From contig CAKSUQ010000019.1 in NCBI GenBank assembly GCA_934502625.1, positions 1-45,104 of the forward strand: a stretch of 45,104 nt of DNA, given 5' to 3'. Source of the stretch: an uncultured Gemmiger sp. Lineage in GTDB: Bacteria; Bacillota; Clostridia; Oscillospirales; Ruminococcaceae. Within the stretch, counting starts at the first letter, position 1; each line of letters starts with the position of its first letter. The notes beneath the pieces are model-generated. The model was not told where the DNA came from, did not search any database, and worked only from the letters and a program-made list of their open reading frames with translations. Below, piece after piece: positions 24,192-32,224 of this stretch. The translations under genes and the position numbers were made by a program.

Positions 24192-25976
24192 TTACTCCTG
24201 CCCCAGCGGGATATAGCAGAGCTTGCCGCTCTCGCTGATGATGACGTCGTTTTCGTCGCAGCCCGCCGCCGCGGCCAAATCGCCCAGCGTCTGCTGCTGC
24301 TCGTCCTCGGCGTAGCCGTCAAGGTCGAGGTAGATGCCCGCCATGCCCTGCGCACGCAGCTCTGCCACCATGGCGTCGGGCGCAAGCTCGCTGGTGGCCT
24401 TGTACCACGCGTCGTTCTGGGTGCCGTAGCCCGCGCCGTAGCTGAATTTCAGCGTCTTGCTGTGCAAAGGCCCGCGCAGCAGCGTGTAGTCCCACATATT
24501 GTTCAGCGAGCCGTTCTCGAAGTTTTTCATGTAGGGCAGCTGGAAGAGCATTGCGCCCTCCCCTGCGGCATCCTCGACCTCGGCCATAAAGTCCGCGTCC
24601 TGCTGCCACATCTGCTGCACCTGCTCATAATTCGGGCGGAACAGCCCCTGCTGCTCCCAATAGCCGAAGGCCAGCAGCGCGGCCATGACAACGATGAGCT
24701 TTTTGCGGTCTTTGCCGGTGCGCCGGGTCAGCCGTGCTTCCACGGTCAGGCCGGCAGCCAGCAGCGCGAAGAAGGCGATGTACGGGCTGATGCGGTTGTA
24801 CCCGCGGATGAACCGCACAAAGATGCCGATGATGCTGCCGAAGCCCGCAATGCTTGCCAGCAGCAGCGCCATGACGTTCAGGCGGCTCAGCAGCCAGAGG
24901 CGGTCGCTGAGCTGCGGCTCTTCGGTGCGGCCGGACTTCCAGTCCCCGTTGCGCAGCAGCATGAGCAGCAGCGCCAGAAAGCCGAGGATGCCGACAATGC
25001 CAAGGTAGCCGTAGCCGTTTTCATTGTACATCGGCCCCTCGTCGGTCGCCAGCACGCGGAAGTAACGGGTCATCCAGTTGGCGAGCTTTTGCAGGCCGAA
25101 TCCGTTGGGCGACAGCAGCAGGCTGCTGATGCGCAGGCTGTAGATATCCGCGCCGACGGGGCTGCGGTATACGCCGTTCGTCAGGGTGCTGCCCGCACCG
25201 GTGATGATGCCCAGCACCATCGGGAAGAAGTCCGGCACCATCCACGCCACGATCTCGGCGATCGTGACAAGGCAGGGCACGCCCGCGCGCCATTTATGGT
25301 CGCGCAGCATCAGGCAGAGCGCCGTGACGCAGAGGAAGAAGCATGTGAAAAACGGGTAGTAGGCCGCGCCGTTGTTGGCGATACCCCACGCCATTGCCAG
25401 CGCCAGCCAGTTGCGCTTGTTCTTGAAAAAGCCCTTGCCGGGGCGGTTAAACTGCTCGTCCTCGGCGCACCAGAGGCAGAGCAGCGCCGAGAAGGGCACG
25501 AACTCGCAGGCCGCCAGCATCATATGCCCGGCCAGCCGCTGCTGCACATAGGGCGTCATGCCGAAGGTGATGCCGAACGCGAAGCTGAGCCAACGGCGCA
25601 TCCCCACCATGCGGAAGACGGCGTACCCGGCCAAGGCGTTCGCGAACGGGATGACAAGGACATACAGGTTGAACACCGTGCCGGTGTCCTTCGTGAACAG
25701 GCCGACGAACCAGACGAAAATATCGTAGATGAGATCATAATTCGGGTCATACTTGCCCGCGACCTCGTAGAACGGCCAGCCCAGCGAGCCGGACAGCTCG
25801 CCATAGCTGCGCTGCACCTGACCGACCCAATAGATGCCGTCGCCGCCATAGAGCATCGGCACCGACCAATCCAGCCGCCACAGCTGGAAGAACCAGTATT
25901 CCGTGGCCGCCACCGCCGCCACCAGCAGCGCGGCGGTCAGGATTTCCCGTGTGATGTTTTGCTTTTTTGTCAGCAT
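24192..25976 (-). CDS. Large polytopic membrane protein, glycan assembly
   Basis: The 594-residue protein has an N-terminal helix, an outer loop with MLYGGDGIYWVGQVQ and KYDPNYDLIYD, then about eleven helices to residue 425. A C-terminal soluble domain with LFQLPYMKNFENGSLNNM follows. The acidic loop after helix 1 and the outer C-terminal domain resemble GT-C / YfhO-like membrane glycosyltransferases. The start follows GGAGAG and is one base after the ABC ATPase stop. Codon use is like the neighbours, and no sign of recent transfer is visible. Function is inferred from the exporter next to it. Confidence 0.7.
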   Translation of the reverse strand: MLTKKQNITREILTAALLVAAVAATEYWFFQLWRLDWSVPMLYGGDGIYWVGQVQRSYGELSGSLGWPFYEVAGKYDPNYDLIYDIFVWFVGLFTKDTGTVFNLYVLVIPFANALAGYAVFRMVGMRRWLSFAFGITFGMTPYVQQRLAGHMMLAACEFVPFSALLCLWCAEDEQFNRPGKGFFKNKRNWLALAMAWGIANNGAAYYPFFTCFFLCVTALCLMLRDHKWRAGVPCLVTIAEIVAWMVPDFFPMVLGIITGAGSTLTNGVYRSPVGADIYSLRISSLLLSPNGFGLQKLANWMTRYFRVLATDEGPMYNENGYGYLGIVGILGFLALLLMLLRNGDWKSGRTEEPQLSDRLWLLSRLNVMALLLASIAGFGSIIGIFVRFIRGYNRISPYIAFFALLAAGLTVEARLTRRTGKDRKKLIVVMAALLAFGYWEQQGLFRPNYEQVQQMWQQDADFMAEVEDAAGEGAMLFQLPYMKNFENGSLNNMWDYTLLRGPLHSKTLKFSYGAGYGTQNDAWYKATSELAPDAMVAELRAQGMAGIYLDLDGYAEDEQQQTLGDLAAAAGCDENDVIISESGKLCYIPLGQE

Positions 25977-25977
25977 G

Positions 25978-26718
25978 TCACTCTCCCCGCTCCATGGCGG
26001 CTACGTAGGCGTCGCAGACCTCGGCGGCAGGGCCGTCGCCCCGCAGATGGCCGTGGTCGATCCAGATGGCGCGCTTGCACAGCTGCTTGACCTGATTGAT
26101 GTCATGGCTGACAAAAAGCAGCGTCGTACCGCCGGAAAGCATCTGCTCCATCCGCTGATGGCACTTTTGCTGGAACATAAAATCGCCCACCGACAGAATC
26201 TCGTCGCAGGCCAGAATGTCAGCCCTGACCTCGGTCGCAATGGAAAAGCCCAACCGCGCGATCATGCCGCTGGAGTAGTTTTTCACCGGCACATCGACGA
26301 AATCCCACAGCTCTGCAAAGTCGATGATATTTTTAAAGTGCTGCTCCATATAGGCGCGGTCGTGGCCGAGCACCGCGCCGTTCAAAAAGACATTTTCCCG
26401 CGCGGTCAGGTCGAGGTCGAACCCCGCGCCCAACTCGATCAGCGGCGCGATCTCGCCGTTGACGGTCACGGTCCCCTTGCTGGGGTACATGACGCCCGCG
26501 ATCAATTTCAGCATCGTGCTTTTGCCGCTGCCGTTGCGGCCGATGAGCGCGACGGACTCACCCGGCTCAATTTTGAACGAAATGTCCCGCAGTGCGTAAA
26601 ATTCGTTGAAAAACAGCTGATGTTTCAGCAGCTTGACGGTGTATTCCTTGAGGGTCTCGGTCTTTTCCTGCGCGAGATTGAAGCGCATCGAGACGTCCTC
26701 CACCTGAATGATGGACAT
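25978..26718 (-). CDS. ABC transporter ATPase for surface polysaccharide export (Wzt/TagH type)
   Basis: The start ATG 26718 has GGAG upstream; a longer frame extends into the permease gene and is rejected. The 246-residue ATPase has Walker A GRNGSGKST and the Q-loop region GEIAPLIELGAGFD, typical of O-antigen/teichoic-acid exporters. The signature is NYSSGMIARLGFS and Walker B is ILACDEIL, followed by VSHD. It lacks the C-terminal carbohydrate-binding extension found in some Wzt proteins, so it probably exports without terminal-sugar recognition. It pairs with the permease 13 bases upstream and supplies the energy for moving a lipid-linked glycan across the membrane. Confidence 0.93.
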   Translation of the reverse strand: MSIIQVEDVSMRFNLAQEKTETLKEYTVKLLKHQLFFNEFYALRDISFKIEPGESVALIGRNGSGKSTMLKLIAGVMYPSKGTVTVNGEIAPLIELGAGFDLDLTARENVFLNGAVLGHDRAYMEQHFKNIIDFAELWDFVDVPVKNYSSGMIARLGFSIATEVRADILACDEILSVGDFMFQQKCHQRMEQMLSGGTTLLFVSHDINQVKQLCKRAIWIDHGHLRGDGPAAEVCDAYVAAMERGE

Positions 26719-26731
26719 GAGGGGAAACTCC

Positions 26732-27532
26732 TTACAGATACAGAATAAAGTTGCGCTGCAATTTACGGAACGCGGCCAGCCCGACGCCCATGGCGACGGC
26801 CGCACTGGCGATGCAGGCAAACCACGTATTGATGCCGGGCACCGTGCCGTACATGACAAGGCAGCGCATGCAGTTGATGTAGTGGTACAGCGGGTTCAGC
26901 TTGATGACCGGGATCATGAAGGGCGGCAGCGCCGAGATGGGGTAAAACAGCGGTGTCGCGTACATCCACGCCATCGTCAGGATGCCGTAGAGATACTGTA
27001 GATCACGGAAATAGACGGCCAGCGCCGAAAGCAGCACGGCCATGCCGCAGCAGAACGCCAGCAGCAGCAAAAGCGGCGCCCAGACGAGCAAAATCGTCCA
27101 GTAGAACGGCGACCGCGTGATGAGCATGACAAGCAGAATGGCCGCCAGACTGAACAGCAGGTTCACAAAGCTGGACACAACGCGGCTGATGGGGAAGATA
27201 AACTTCGGCACATAGACTTTTTTGATCAGCGACGCATTGCCCAGCACGCTGCCCATGCCCATATTCGTGCTTTCGTTGAAAAAGTTGAATAGGGTGTTGC
27301 CGCAGATGAGGTACAGCGGGAAGTTCGGGATATCAAACCGGAACATATAGGAAAAGACAAGCGTCTGCAGCAGCATCATGAGCAGGGGGTTCAGGATGCT
27401 CCAGACATAGCCCAGCACGCTGCGGCGGTACTTGACCTTGAGGTCACGGGTGACAAGCTCGCGGATGAGCGGGCGGTATTTCGAGAAATTGTGCCAGCTG
27501 TTGTGCAGCTGACCCTGGGTGGATTTCGACAT
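26732..27532 (-). CDS. ABC-2 type permease for surface polysaccharide export (Wzm/TagG type)
   Basis: The 266-residue protein begins in a cytosolic segment with LIRELVTRDLKVKYRRSVLG, the hallmark of TagG/Wzm permeases. It then has six helices including FNFFNESTNMGMGSVLGNA and YFRDLQYLYGI. The start ATG 27532 follows AAGGAG; longer frames run through a repeat. It is the first gene of the six-gene leftward operon. I see no good promoter in the 38 bases between it and the family B repeat. Transcription may come through from the XpaC-like gene or start within the repeat. Confidence 0.93.
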   Translation of the reverse strand: MSKSTQGQLHNSWHNFSKYRPLIRELVTRDLKVKYRRSVLGYVWSILNPLLMMLLQTLVFSYMFRFDIPNFPLYLICGNTLFNFFNESTNMGMGSVLGNASLIKKVYVPKFIFPISRVVSSFVNLLFSLAAILLVMLITRSPFYWTILLVWAPLLLLLAFCCGMAVLLSALAVYFRDLQYLYGILTMAWMYATPLFYPISALPPFMIPVIKLNPLYHYINCMRCLVMYGTVPGINTWFACIASAAVAMGVGLAAFRKLQRNFILYL

Positions 27533-27579
27533 GGGGTGTTTGGCTCCTTTGGAAAGGGATAAAAAGTACAGGGGCAGAT

Positions 27580-27729
27580 TGCCTTCCCCTGAGGGGGAAG
27601 GTGGCCGAGGCTCCGACCGAGGCCGGATGAGGGGCGGTGCTTTCTTGGTTGCCCGTGACCGGGTGGCTGTGGGAAGGCCGCCCCTCATCAGTCGCCTGCG
27701 GCGACAGCTTCCCCCTAGGGGGAAGCCTT
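27580..27729. repeat. Full-length family B composite repeat
   Basis: The element begins TTGCCTTCCCCTGAGGGGGA, has a CGAGGCTCC...CGAGG stem, CCGGATGAGGGGCG, and a central module TGCCCGTGACCGGGTGGCTG. That module is the reverse complement of the one in the copy at 43767-43792. It ends CCCCTCATCAGTC, a GTCGCCTGCGGCGAC stem and CTTCCCCCTAGGGGGAAGCC. It is the only content of the 209-base gap between the XpaC-like gene and the ABC permease. Confidence 0.75.
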
Positions 27730-27741
27730 TTGGCGGGGCAG

Positions 27742-29010
27742 TTACAGTTTAAACGGCGTATCTCCCGTCAGGCCATCGGCGCGGAGCATGTTCTCCATCA
27801 CGTCGATGTCGGTGCTGACGTCGAGGGCGTCGCTGGCAAACAGCTTATCCAGCTGCGTCTCAAACGCCTTGACAAGGGTATCCATCGTCCGCTCGATGCG
27901 GTGCTTCGACTCGGTGATATTTTCGCCCTCGACGCCCTGCTTATCCAGCTCGGCGTAGGTGTTCAGCAGCTTTAACGACGTAGGCAGGTAATAATCCATA
28001 AACTTGCGCATCTGGGGCAGCTTTTCGGGGTCGGCCTTGGCCTGCTCGAAAATTTTGGCGGACACGGCCTCCAGCCGGCTGATCTTGTCGGTCATCTCCT
28101 CGTCGGGGATCTCGTCGTTGACCCGGCGCAATTCGTCCAGAATCTTCTGGTATTCGTCCTTTTCCTGCGCAGCGGCGGGCTTGGCAGCCTTCGCCTTGCG
28201 GGGCTTTTTCGGCTCCGGGTCGGGGGCTTTGCCGCTCACCACCAAGCATTTGCGGCGCATGTCGAGGTAGGCTTCGGGGCCGAAGACGCCGTCGTCAATA
28301 CAGCTTTCCAGATATTTGCAGCACTTTTCATAGCTGCAGGGCACCGCGCTGGCAATGTCCTGAATGTACATATACTTTGCGTCGCCGACGATGTTGTCGA
28401 TCTTTTTGCGCATCCGGCGGGAGATGCGGATGTGCTGCGCGCCGAACAGGCAGCCGATGCCGGTCGTCGCGCCGAGTAGCACCGGCATCATGTCAGACAG
28501 CAGCCAGCGCCAGTAATAGTCGCCCTCGGTCAGCGCGTCGGGCAGCCAGTAGACACCCCCCGGCAGCGCGGCCAGCGCGCCCAGCAGCAGCATGACGCCC
28601 GCCACGGTCAGCCCCGTTGCGAGCCATGCGTTTTTGCCCTTTTTGCCCTGCATCTGCGGCTTTGCGCCCACGGCGTTCGGCGTCTGGGCGTCCTGCTCAT
28701 AGACATGGCGGCTCTGCGCCGCATAGACCGGCGTCGTGCTGACCTTATTGAAGCCCTGCGCCCGGTTGCGGGCTTTCTGCTCCAACCCGCCGAGCTTGCC
28801 TTTTTTCATGGCGCTGTTCAGGCCAATGAAGATAAAGCCCAGCGGCCACCACACCACAAAACCGATGATGATCGCCCACCACGGGAACTGGAACGGGCCG
28901 TCCCCGGCGTGGTATTCGTCGCGGTTATAGTTGTTCTGGTAGCGGAGGCCGCTGCCGGAGTAGGGATGCTCCGGGTCGGTGTAGCGCGGATGTTCGTTGT
29001 CATTTGGCAT
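27742..29010 (-). CDS. XpaC-like membrane protein
   Basis: The 422-residue protein has a proline/aspartate-rich cytosolic N-terminus, a first helix (WWAIIIGFVVWWPLGFIFIG), and two more around residues 130-185. A charged, helical C-terminal half follows: KIDNIVGDAKYMYIQDIA, then a lysine/alanine linker (KKPRKAKAAKPAAAQ). The final segment has DYYLPTSLKLLNTYAELDKQ, the mark of the XpaC / 5-bromo-4-chloroindolyl phosphate hydrolysis family. XpaC proteins often accompany TelA-like proteins, but none is seen here. The biochemical role is not known. It lies 11 bases after an SGNH hydrolase gene in one operon. Confidence 0.8.
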   Translation of the reverse strand: MPNDNEHPRYTDPEHPYSGSGLRYQNNYNRDEYHAGDGPFQFPWWAIIIGFVVWWPLGFIFIGLNSAMKKGKLGGLEQKARNRAQGFNKVSTTPVYAAQSRHVYEQDAQTPNAVGAKPQMQGKKGKNAWLATGLTVAGVMLLLGALAALPGGVYWLPDALTEGDYYWRWLLSDMMPVLLGATTGIGCLFGAQHIRISRRMRKKIDNIVGDAKYMYIQDIASAVPCSYEKCCKYLESCIDDGVFGPEAYLDMRRKCLVVSGKAPDPEPKKPRKAKAAKPAAAQEKDEYQKILDELRRVNDEIPDEEMTDKISRLEAVSAKIFEQAKADPEKLPQMRKFMDYYLPTSLKLLNTYAELDKQGVEGENITESKHRIERTMDTLVKAFETQLDKLFASDALDVSTDIDVMENMLRADGLTGDTPFKL

Positions 29011-29021
29011 GTGTGGCTCCT

Positions 29022-30185
29022 TTACGGAATATCGCTGAGTAGGTTTTTCATATCGTCGCTGAGGTAGTAGGTGCTGCCGGCCTGATAGGGGTTGTCCTTA
29101 TCGTAGGGCACGTGGGTGCAGAGGTAGCTGACCCACTTGCTGTAGCCGGAGACCGTCAGGTGGACGCCGTCCGGCTGGGCGAAATCGCTCTGCAGGCAGC
29201 CCGCGTCGTCGGCGAACTCGGCATTCAGGTCGAGGTAGCAGCAGCCGCGCTCGGCACAAAGCTGCTGGATAGCCGCGTTGATGACGGCCAGCCGGTCAGG
29301 CGCAAGGCCGGGCAGGCTGTCGGCGATCTCTGCCTGCGTGGCGGGCAGCACCGACTGGACGTAGAATACCGTGTTGGGCAGCGTCGTGCGCAGATCGTCC
29401 AGCATTTTGGCGTAGTAGGCCAAGAAGCTGTCGTCGTTGCCGGGCTGGACAAGGGCGTTCGTGCCGATCAGGATATACAGCTTCGCGGGCTGTGCGGCGG
29501 CCAGCACGTCCATCGGGATCTCCTCGCCCCGGTCGGGGCTGGTGACGGTGGTGCGGTTGACAATGGTGTTCGGGCTGATGCCCTCGTACCCGCAGACAAG
29601 TGCACCGCCGACGTCGATATTATATTCATTGACGCAGAAGCCCGCCGTCAGCGAATCGCCGAGGAACGCGGCGTCCGCGAACCAGCTGGTGTCCACCCTG
29701 CCGAACTCCGGCAGGGCGGCGGGCGCAGCGGGCAGCGCCGTGTAGGTGTATCCGGCGTCGGCGTCCTGCTTCTGCGGGCCGACGGTGCCCCAGTTCAGCG
29801 TCTGCACCGCTGCGCCGCTGCTGTCCCCTGCCCCGGCGTAGGGCAGCGGTGCCACAAGGCGGGTGCCGCTGGGGTTGGCCGTGGCAATGGGGGTGGGGTC
29901 GGTCTCGCCTTTCATGCTTTTGGGCAGCAATAATGTGATGATGCCGGACAGCACCAGAATGCCCGCAGCCGTCCCGGCCACGGCAAGGCGCTGGCGTTTG
30001 CGGCGCACCTCCCGCCTGCGGCGGGCGGCGGCACGGCGCTGCTCCTGCGTGGGGGTGCGGCGCTGCGGCGGCGGGGCGGGTTCCTGATTGGGCACTGCCC
30101 AGTCGCCCTGCATCGTATATCGTTCTTTCCGCTCTTCGTCCGGGCGCGGGCTGCGTGCGGGCTCACGGCGGTTCGGGGTCGGCAT
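29022..30185 (-). CDS. Membrane-anchored SGNH/GDSL hydrolase
   Basis: The start ATG 30185 follows GGGGG by seven bases; an alternative ATG at 30212 would add nine residues but has no good site. The 387-residue product has an arginine-rich cytosolic segment and a single helix (VAGTAAGILVLSGIITLLL, about residues 68-88). An extracellular SGNH domain follows: AFLGDSLTAGF near residue 175 carries the serine, LIGTNAL carries block III, and DGVHLTVSGY near residue 340 carries the Asp and His. Such enzymes are esterases or O-acetyltransferases acting on wall glycans. The context, with surface polysaccharide genes downstream, fits removal of acyl groups outside the cell. The substrate is inferred. 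Confidence 0.87.
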   Translation of the reverse strand: MPTPNRREPARSPRPDEERKERYTMQGDWAVPNQEPAPPPQRRTPTQEQRRAAARRRREVRRKRQRLAVAGTAAGILVLSGIITLLLPKSMKGETDPTPIATANPSGTRLVAPLPYAGAGDSSGAAVQTLNWGTVGPQKQDADAGYTYTALPAAPAALPEFGRVDTSWFADAAFLGDSLTAGFCVNEYNIDVGGALVCGYEGISPNTIVNRTTVTSPDRGEEIPMDVLAAAQPAKLYILIGTNALVQPGNDDSFLAYYAKMLDDLRTTLPNTVFYVQSVLPATQAEIADSLPGLAPDRLAVINAAIQQLCAERGCCYLDLNAEFADDAGCLQSDFAQPDGVHLTVSGYSKWVSYLCTHVPYDKDNPYQAGSTYYLSDDMKNLLSDIP

Positions 30186-30219
30186 AGGGATGCCCCCTTT
30201 CTGAATCTGCATGGTTGAT

Positions 30220-30326
30220 TTGTAGGGGCGCACATTGTGCGCCCGCAAACTTTGCCGTGCCTGCTGCTTTTCCCGGCAGCACAGCAGCTGCCGTCAGGCG
30301 GCCGGGCGAACACTGTTCGCCCCTAC
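30220..30326. repeat. Two family A palindromes in the SGNH gene leader
   Basis: GTAGGGGCGCACATTGTGCG and CCC (about 30222-30244) and GGCGAACACTGTTCGCC followed by CCTAC (30303-30326) lie between the promoter and the start codon. They face opposite ways. The gap from 30186 to 30494 otherwise holds only promoters. Confidence 0.75.
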
Positions 30327-30378
30327 ATCTCTGCACCGGGAAAGTATACAAACACTAAGGCATTGTAAATCAGTATTG

Positions 30379-30387
30379 ATTATAGCA
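30379..30387 (-). promoter_or_regulatory. Extended -10 promoter of the SGNH/XpaC operon
   Basis: On the minus strand TGCTATAAT (30387-30379) is an extended -10. A weak TGTTAT lies 17 bases upstream as -35. The resulting leader of about 190 bases carries two hairpin repeats. Confidence 0.65.
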
Positions 30388-30432
30388 CAAACCTTTTATA
30401 AATAACAGTAGGCACGGCCAAGTTTTTGCCCC

Positions 30433-30461
30433 TTGCGTAATAGGAAAAAGCAATGTATAAT
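30433..30461 (+). promoter_or_regulatory. Promoter of glnS
   Basis: TTGCGT (30433-30438), a 17-base spacer and TATAAT (30456-30461) precede the ATG at 30495 by 33 bases. Confidence 0.75.
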
Positions 30462-30494
30462 AAATGGATAAAAAGCTATTTTTGGGGTGTAATC

Positions 30495-32156
30495 ATGGCA
30501 GAAGAGAAATTTTCCAACTTTTTGACGGATATTATCGATGCCGACCTCGCCGAGGGCAAGGTCGATGTTGTCCATACCCGTTTCCCGCCGGAGCCGAATG
30601 GCTACCTGCATATCGGTTCCGCCAAGGCGATCTTCATCAACTACACGATCTCCAAGCACTACGGCGGCCTGTTCAACCTGCGCTTCGACGACACGAACCC
30701 CGCCCGCGAGGGTGACGAGTATGTCCAGAGCATTCTGCAGGACCTGAAGTGGCTGGGTGCCGAGCCCAACGGCGGCATCTACTACGGCAGCGATTATTTT
30801 GAGCGCTGCTACGAGTATGCCGAGCAGCTTATCCAAGAGGGCAAGGCCTACGTGGACGATTTGACCCGCGAGCAGATGCAGGAGTACCGCGGCAACGATG
30901 CCGGCAAGCCCAGCCGCCCCAGCCCTTACCGCGACCGCACGCCCGAAGAAAACCTTGACCTGTTCCGCCGCATGCGCGCGGGTGAGTTTGCCGACGGCGA
31001 AAAGACGCTGCGTGCCAAGATCGACCTCGCCAGCCCGAACATGAACATGCGCGACCCGACCATCTACCGCATCAAGCACGTTGAACATCACCGTCAGGGC
31101 GCAAAGTGGTGCATCTACCCGATGTACGACTTTGCGCACCCGATTCAGGACGCCATTGAGGGCATCACCTTCAGCCTGTGCAGCCTGGAATTTGAGAACC
31201 ACCGCCCCCTGTACGAGTGGGTCATCACGAACCTGTTCGGCAAGGAATTTCCGAAGCAGCGCGAATTTGCCCGCCTGAATGTGACGAACACCGTCATGAG
31301 CAAGCGCTACCTGCGCGAACTGGTCGAGAAGAACATCGTGGACGGCTGGGACGATCCCCGCATGCCGACCCTGTCCGGCCTGCGCCGCCGCGGCTACACG
31401 CCGACGAGCATTTTCACCTTCGTCAAGGAGGCCGGTATCTCCAAGGCCGATAACCTTGTGGACATGCGCCAGCTGGAGGCCGTGCTGCGTGCCGAGCTGG
31501 AGCTGAACGCCCAGCGCCGTGTGGCCGTGCTTGACCCCGTCAAGCTCATCATCGACAACTACCCTGCCGACCAGTGCGAGTATTTTGACCTGCCCAACAA
31601 CCCGAACCGCGACGCGAATGATTCCACGACCCGCAAGGTCGCCTTCACGAAGGAGCTGTGGATTGAGAACAGCGACTTCTTCGAGGTTCCGCCGCCGAAG
31701 TTCAAGCGCCTGACTTTGGGCAGCGAAGTCCGCCTGATGGGCGCATACTTGGTGCGCTGCACCGGCGTCGACAAGGACGAGAACGGCAAGGTCGTGGCCA
31801 TCCACGCCGAGGCTGACCTCGAAACCCGCAACGGCAACCCCGCCGACGGCCGCAAGGTACGCGGCACGATCCACTGGGTCAGCTGTGCGCACTGCCTTGA
31901 TGCCGAGGTCGAGCTGTACGACAAGCTGTTCACCGAGGCAAACATGAACAGCATCCCCGACGACGCGGACTTTAAGGATTACCTGAACCCGGACAGCGTC
32001 AAGGTGCTGCAGGGCGCGAAGCTGGAGGAGAGCCTGAAGGACGCCAAGCCCGGCGACCGCTTCCAGTTTGTGCGCAACGGCTATTTCACCCCCGACAGCA
32101 AACACGAGGGCGTGTATAACCGGATTGTGACGCTGAAGGATAGCTTTAAGCTGTAA
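30495..32156 (+). CDS. glnS: Glutaminyl-tRNA synthetase
   Basis: The chosen ATG 30495 gives the usual N-terminus ahead of the catalytic core and has GGGGTG upstream; an earlier in-frame start lies inside the promoter. The 553-residue class I synthetase charges tRNA-Gln with glutamine. FPPEPNGYLHIGSAKA holds the HIGH motif as HIGS, LRFDDTNPAREGDEY follows, and VMSKRYL is the KMSKS-type loop. The anticodon-binding beta-barrels occupy the C-terminal 210 residues. Length and motifs fit GlnRS rather than GluRS. It appears to be a single-gene transcript ended by a strong terminator. Confidence 0.95.
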   Translation: MAEEKFSNFLTDIIDADLAEGKVDVVHTRFPPEPNGYLHIGSAKAIFINYTISKHYGGLFNLRFDDTNPAREGDEYVQSILQDLKWLGAEPNGGIYYGSDYFERCYEYAEQLIQEGKAYVDDLTREQMQEYRGNDAGKPSRPSPYRDRTPEENLDLFRRMRAGEFADGEKTLRAKIDLASPNMNMRDPTIYRIKHVEHHRQGAKWCIYPMYDFAHPIQDAIEGITFSLCSLEFENHRPLYEWVITNLFGKEFPKQREFARLNVTNTVMSKRYLRELVEKNIVDGWDDPRMPTLSGLRRRGYTPTSIFTFVKEAGISKADNLVDMRQLEAVLRAELELNAQRRVAVLDPVKLIIDNYPADQCEYFDLPNNPNRDANDSTTRKVAFTKELWIENSDFFEVPPPKFKRLTLGSEVRLMGAYLVRCTGVDKDENGKVVAIHAEADLETRNGNPADGRKVRGTIHWVSCAHCLDAEVELYDKLFTEANMNSIPDDADFKDYLNPDSVKVLQGAKLEESLKDAKPGDRFQFVRNGYFTPDSKHEGVYNRIVTLKDSFKL

Positions 32157-32164
32157 TTATGAAT

Positions 32165-32203
32165 AAAAAATCCGCCCGCATGGTAAATGCGAGCGGATTT
32201 TTT
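32165..32203. terminator. Bidirectional terminator between glnS and MATE gene
   Basis: AAAAAATCCGC (32165-32175) and CGCAT (32177-32181) pair with ATGCG and GCGGATTTTTT (32187-32203) around GGTAA. A and T tracts on both sides allow use by both convergent genes. Confidence 0.85.
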
Positions 32204-32224
32204 GATTCTATGCCTTTTGGGGTG

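Noticed and set aside
24462..26090. A 542-codon plus-strand open frame
   Set aside because: Antisense to the large membrane protein and ABC ATPase genes; rich in Gln/His/Arg, as such shadows are.
30396..32105. A 569-codon minus-strand open frame opposite glnS
   Set aside because: Antisense shadow of a clear glutaminyl-tRNA synthetase; no recognisable motif.
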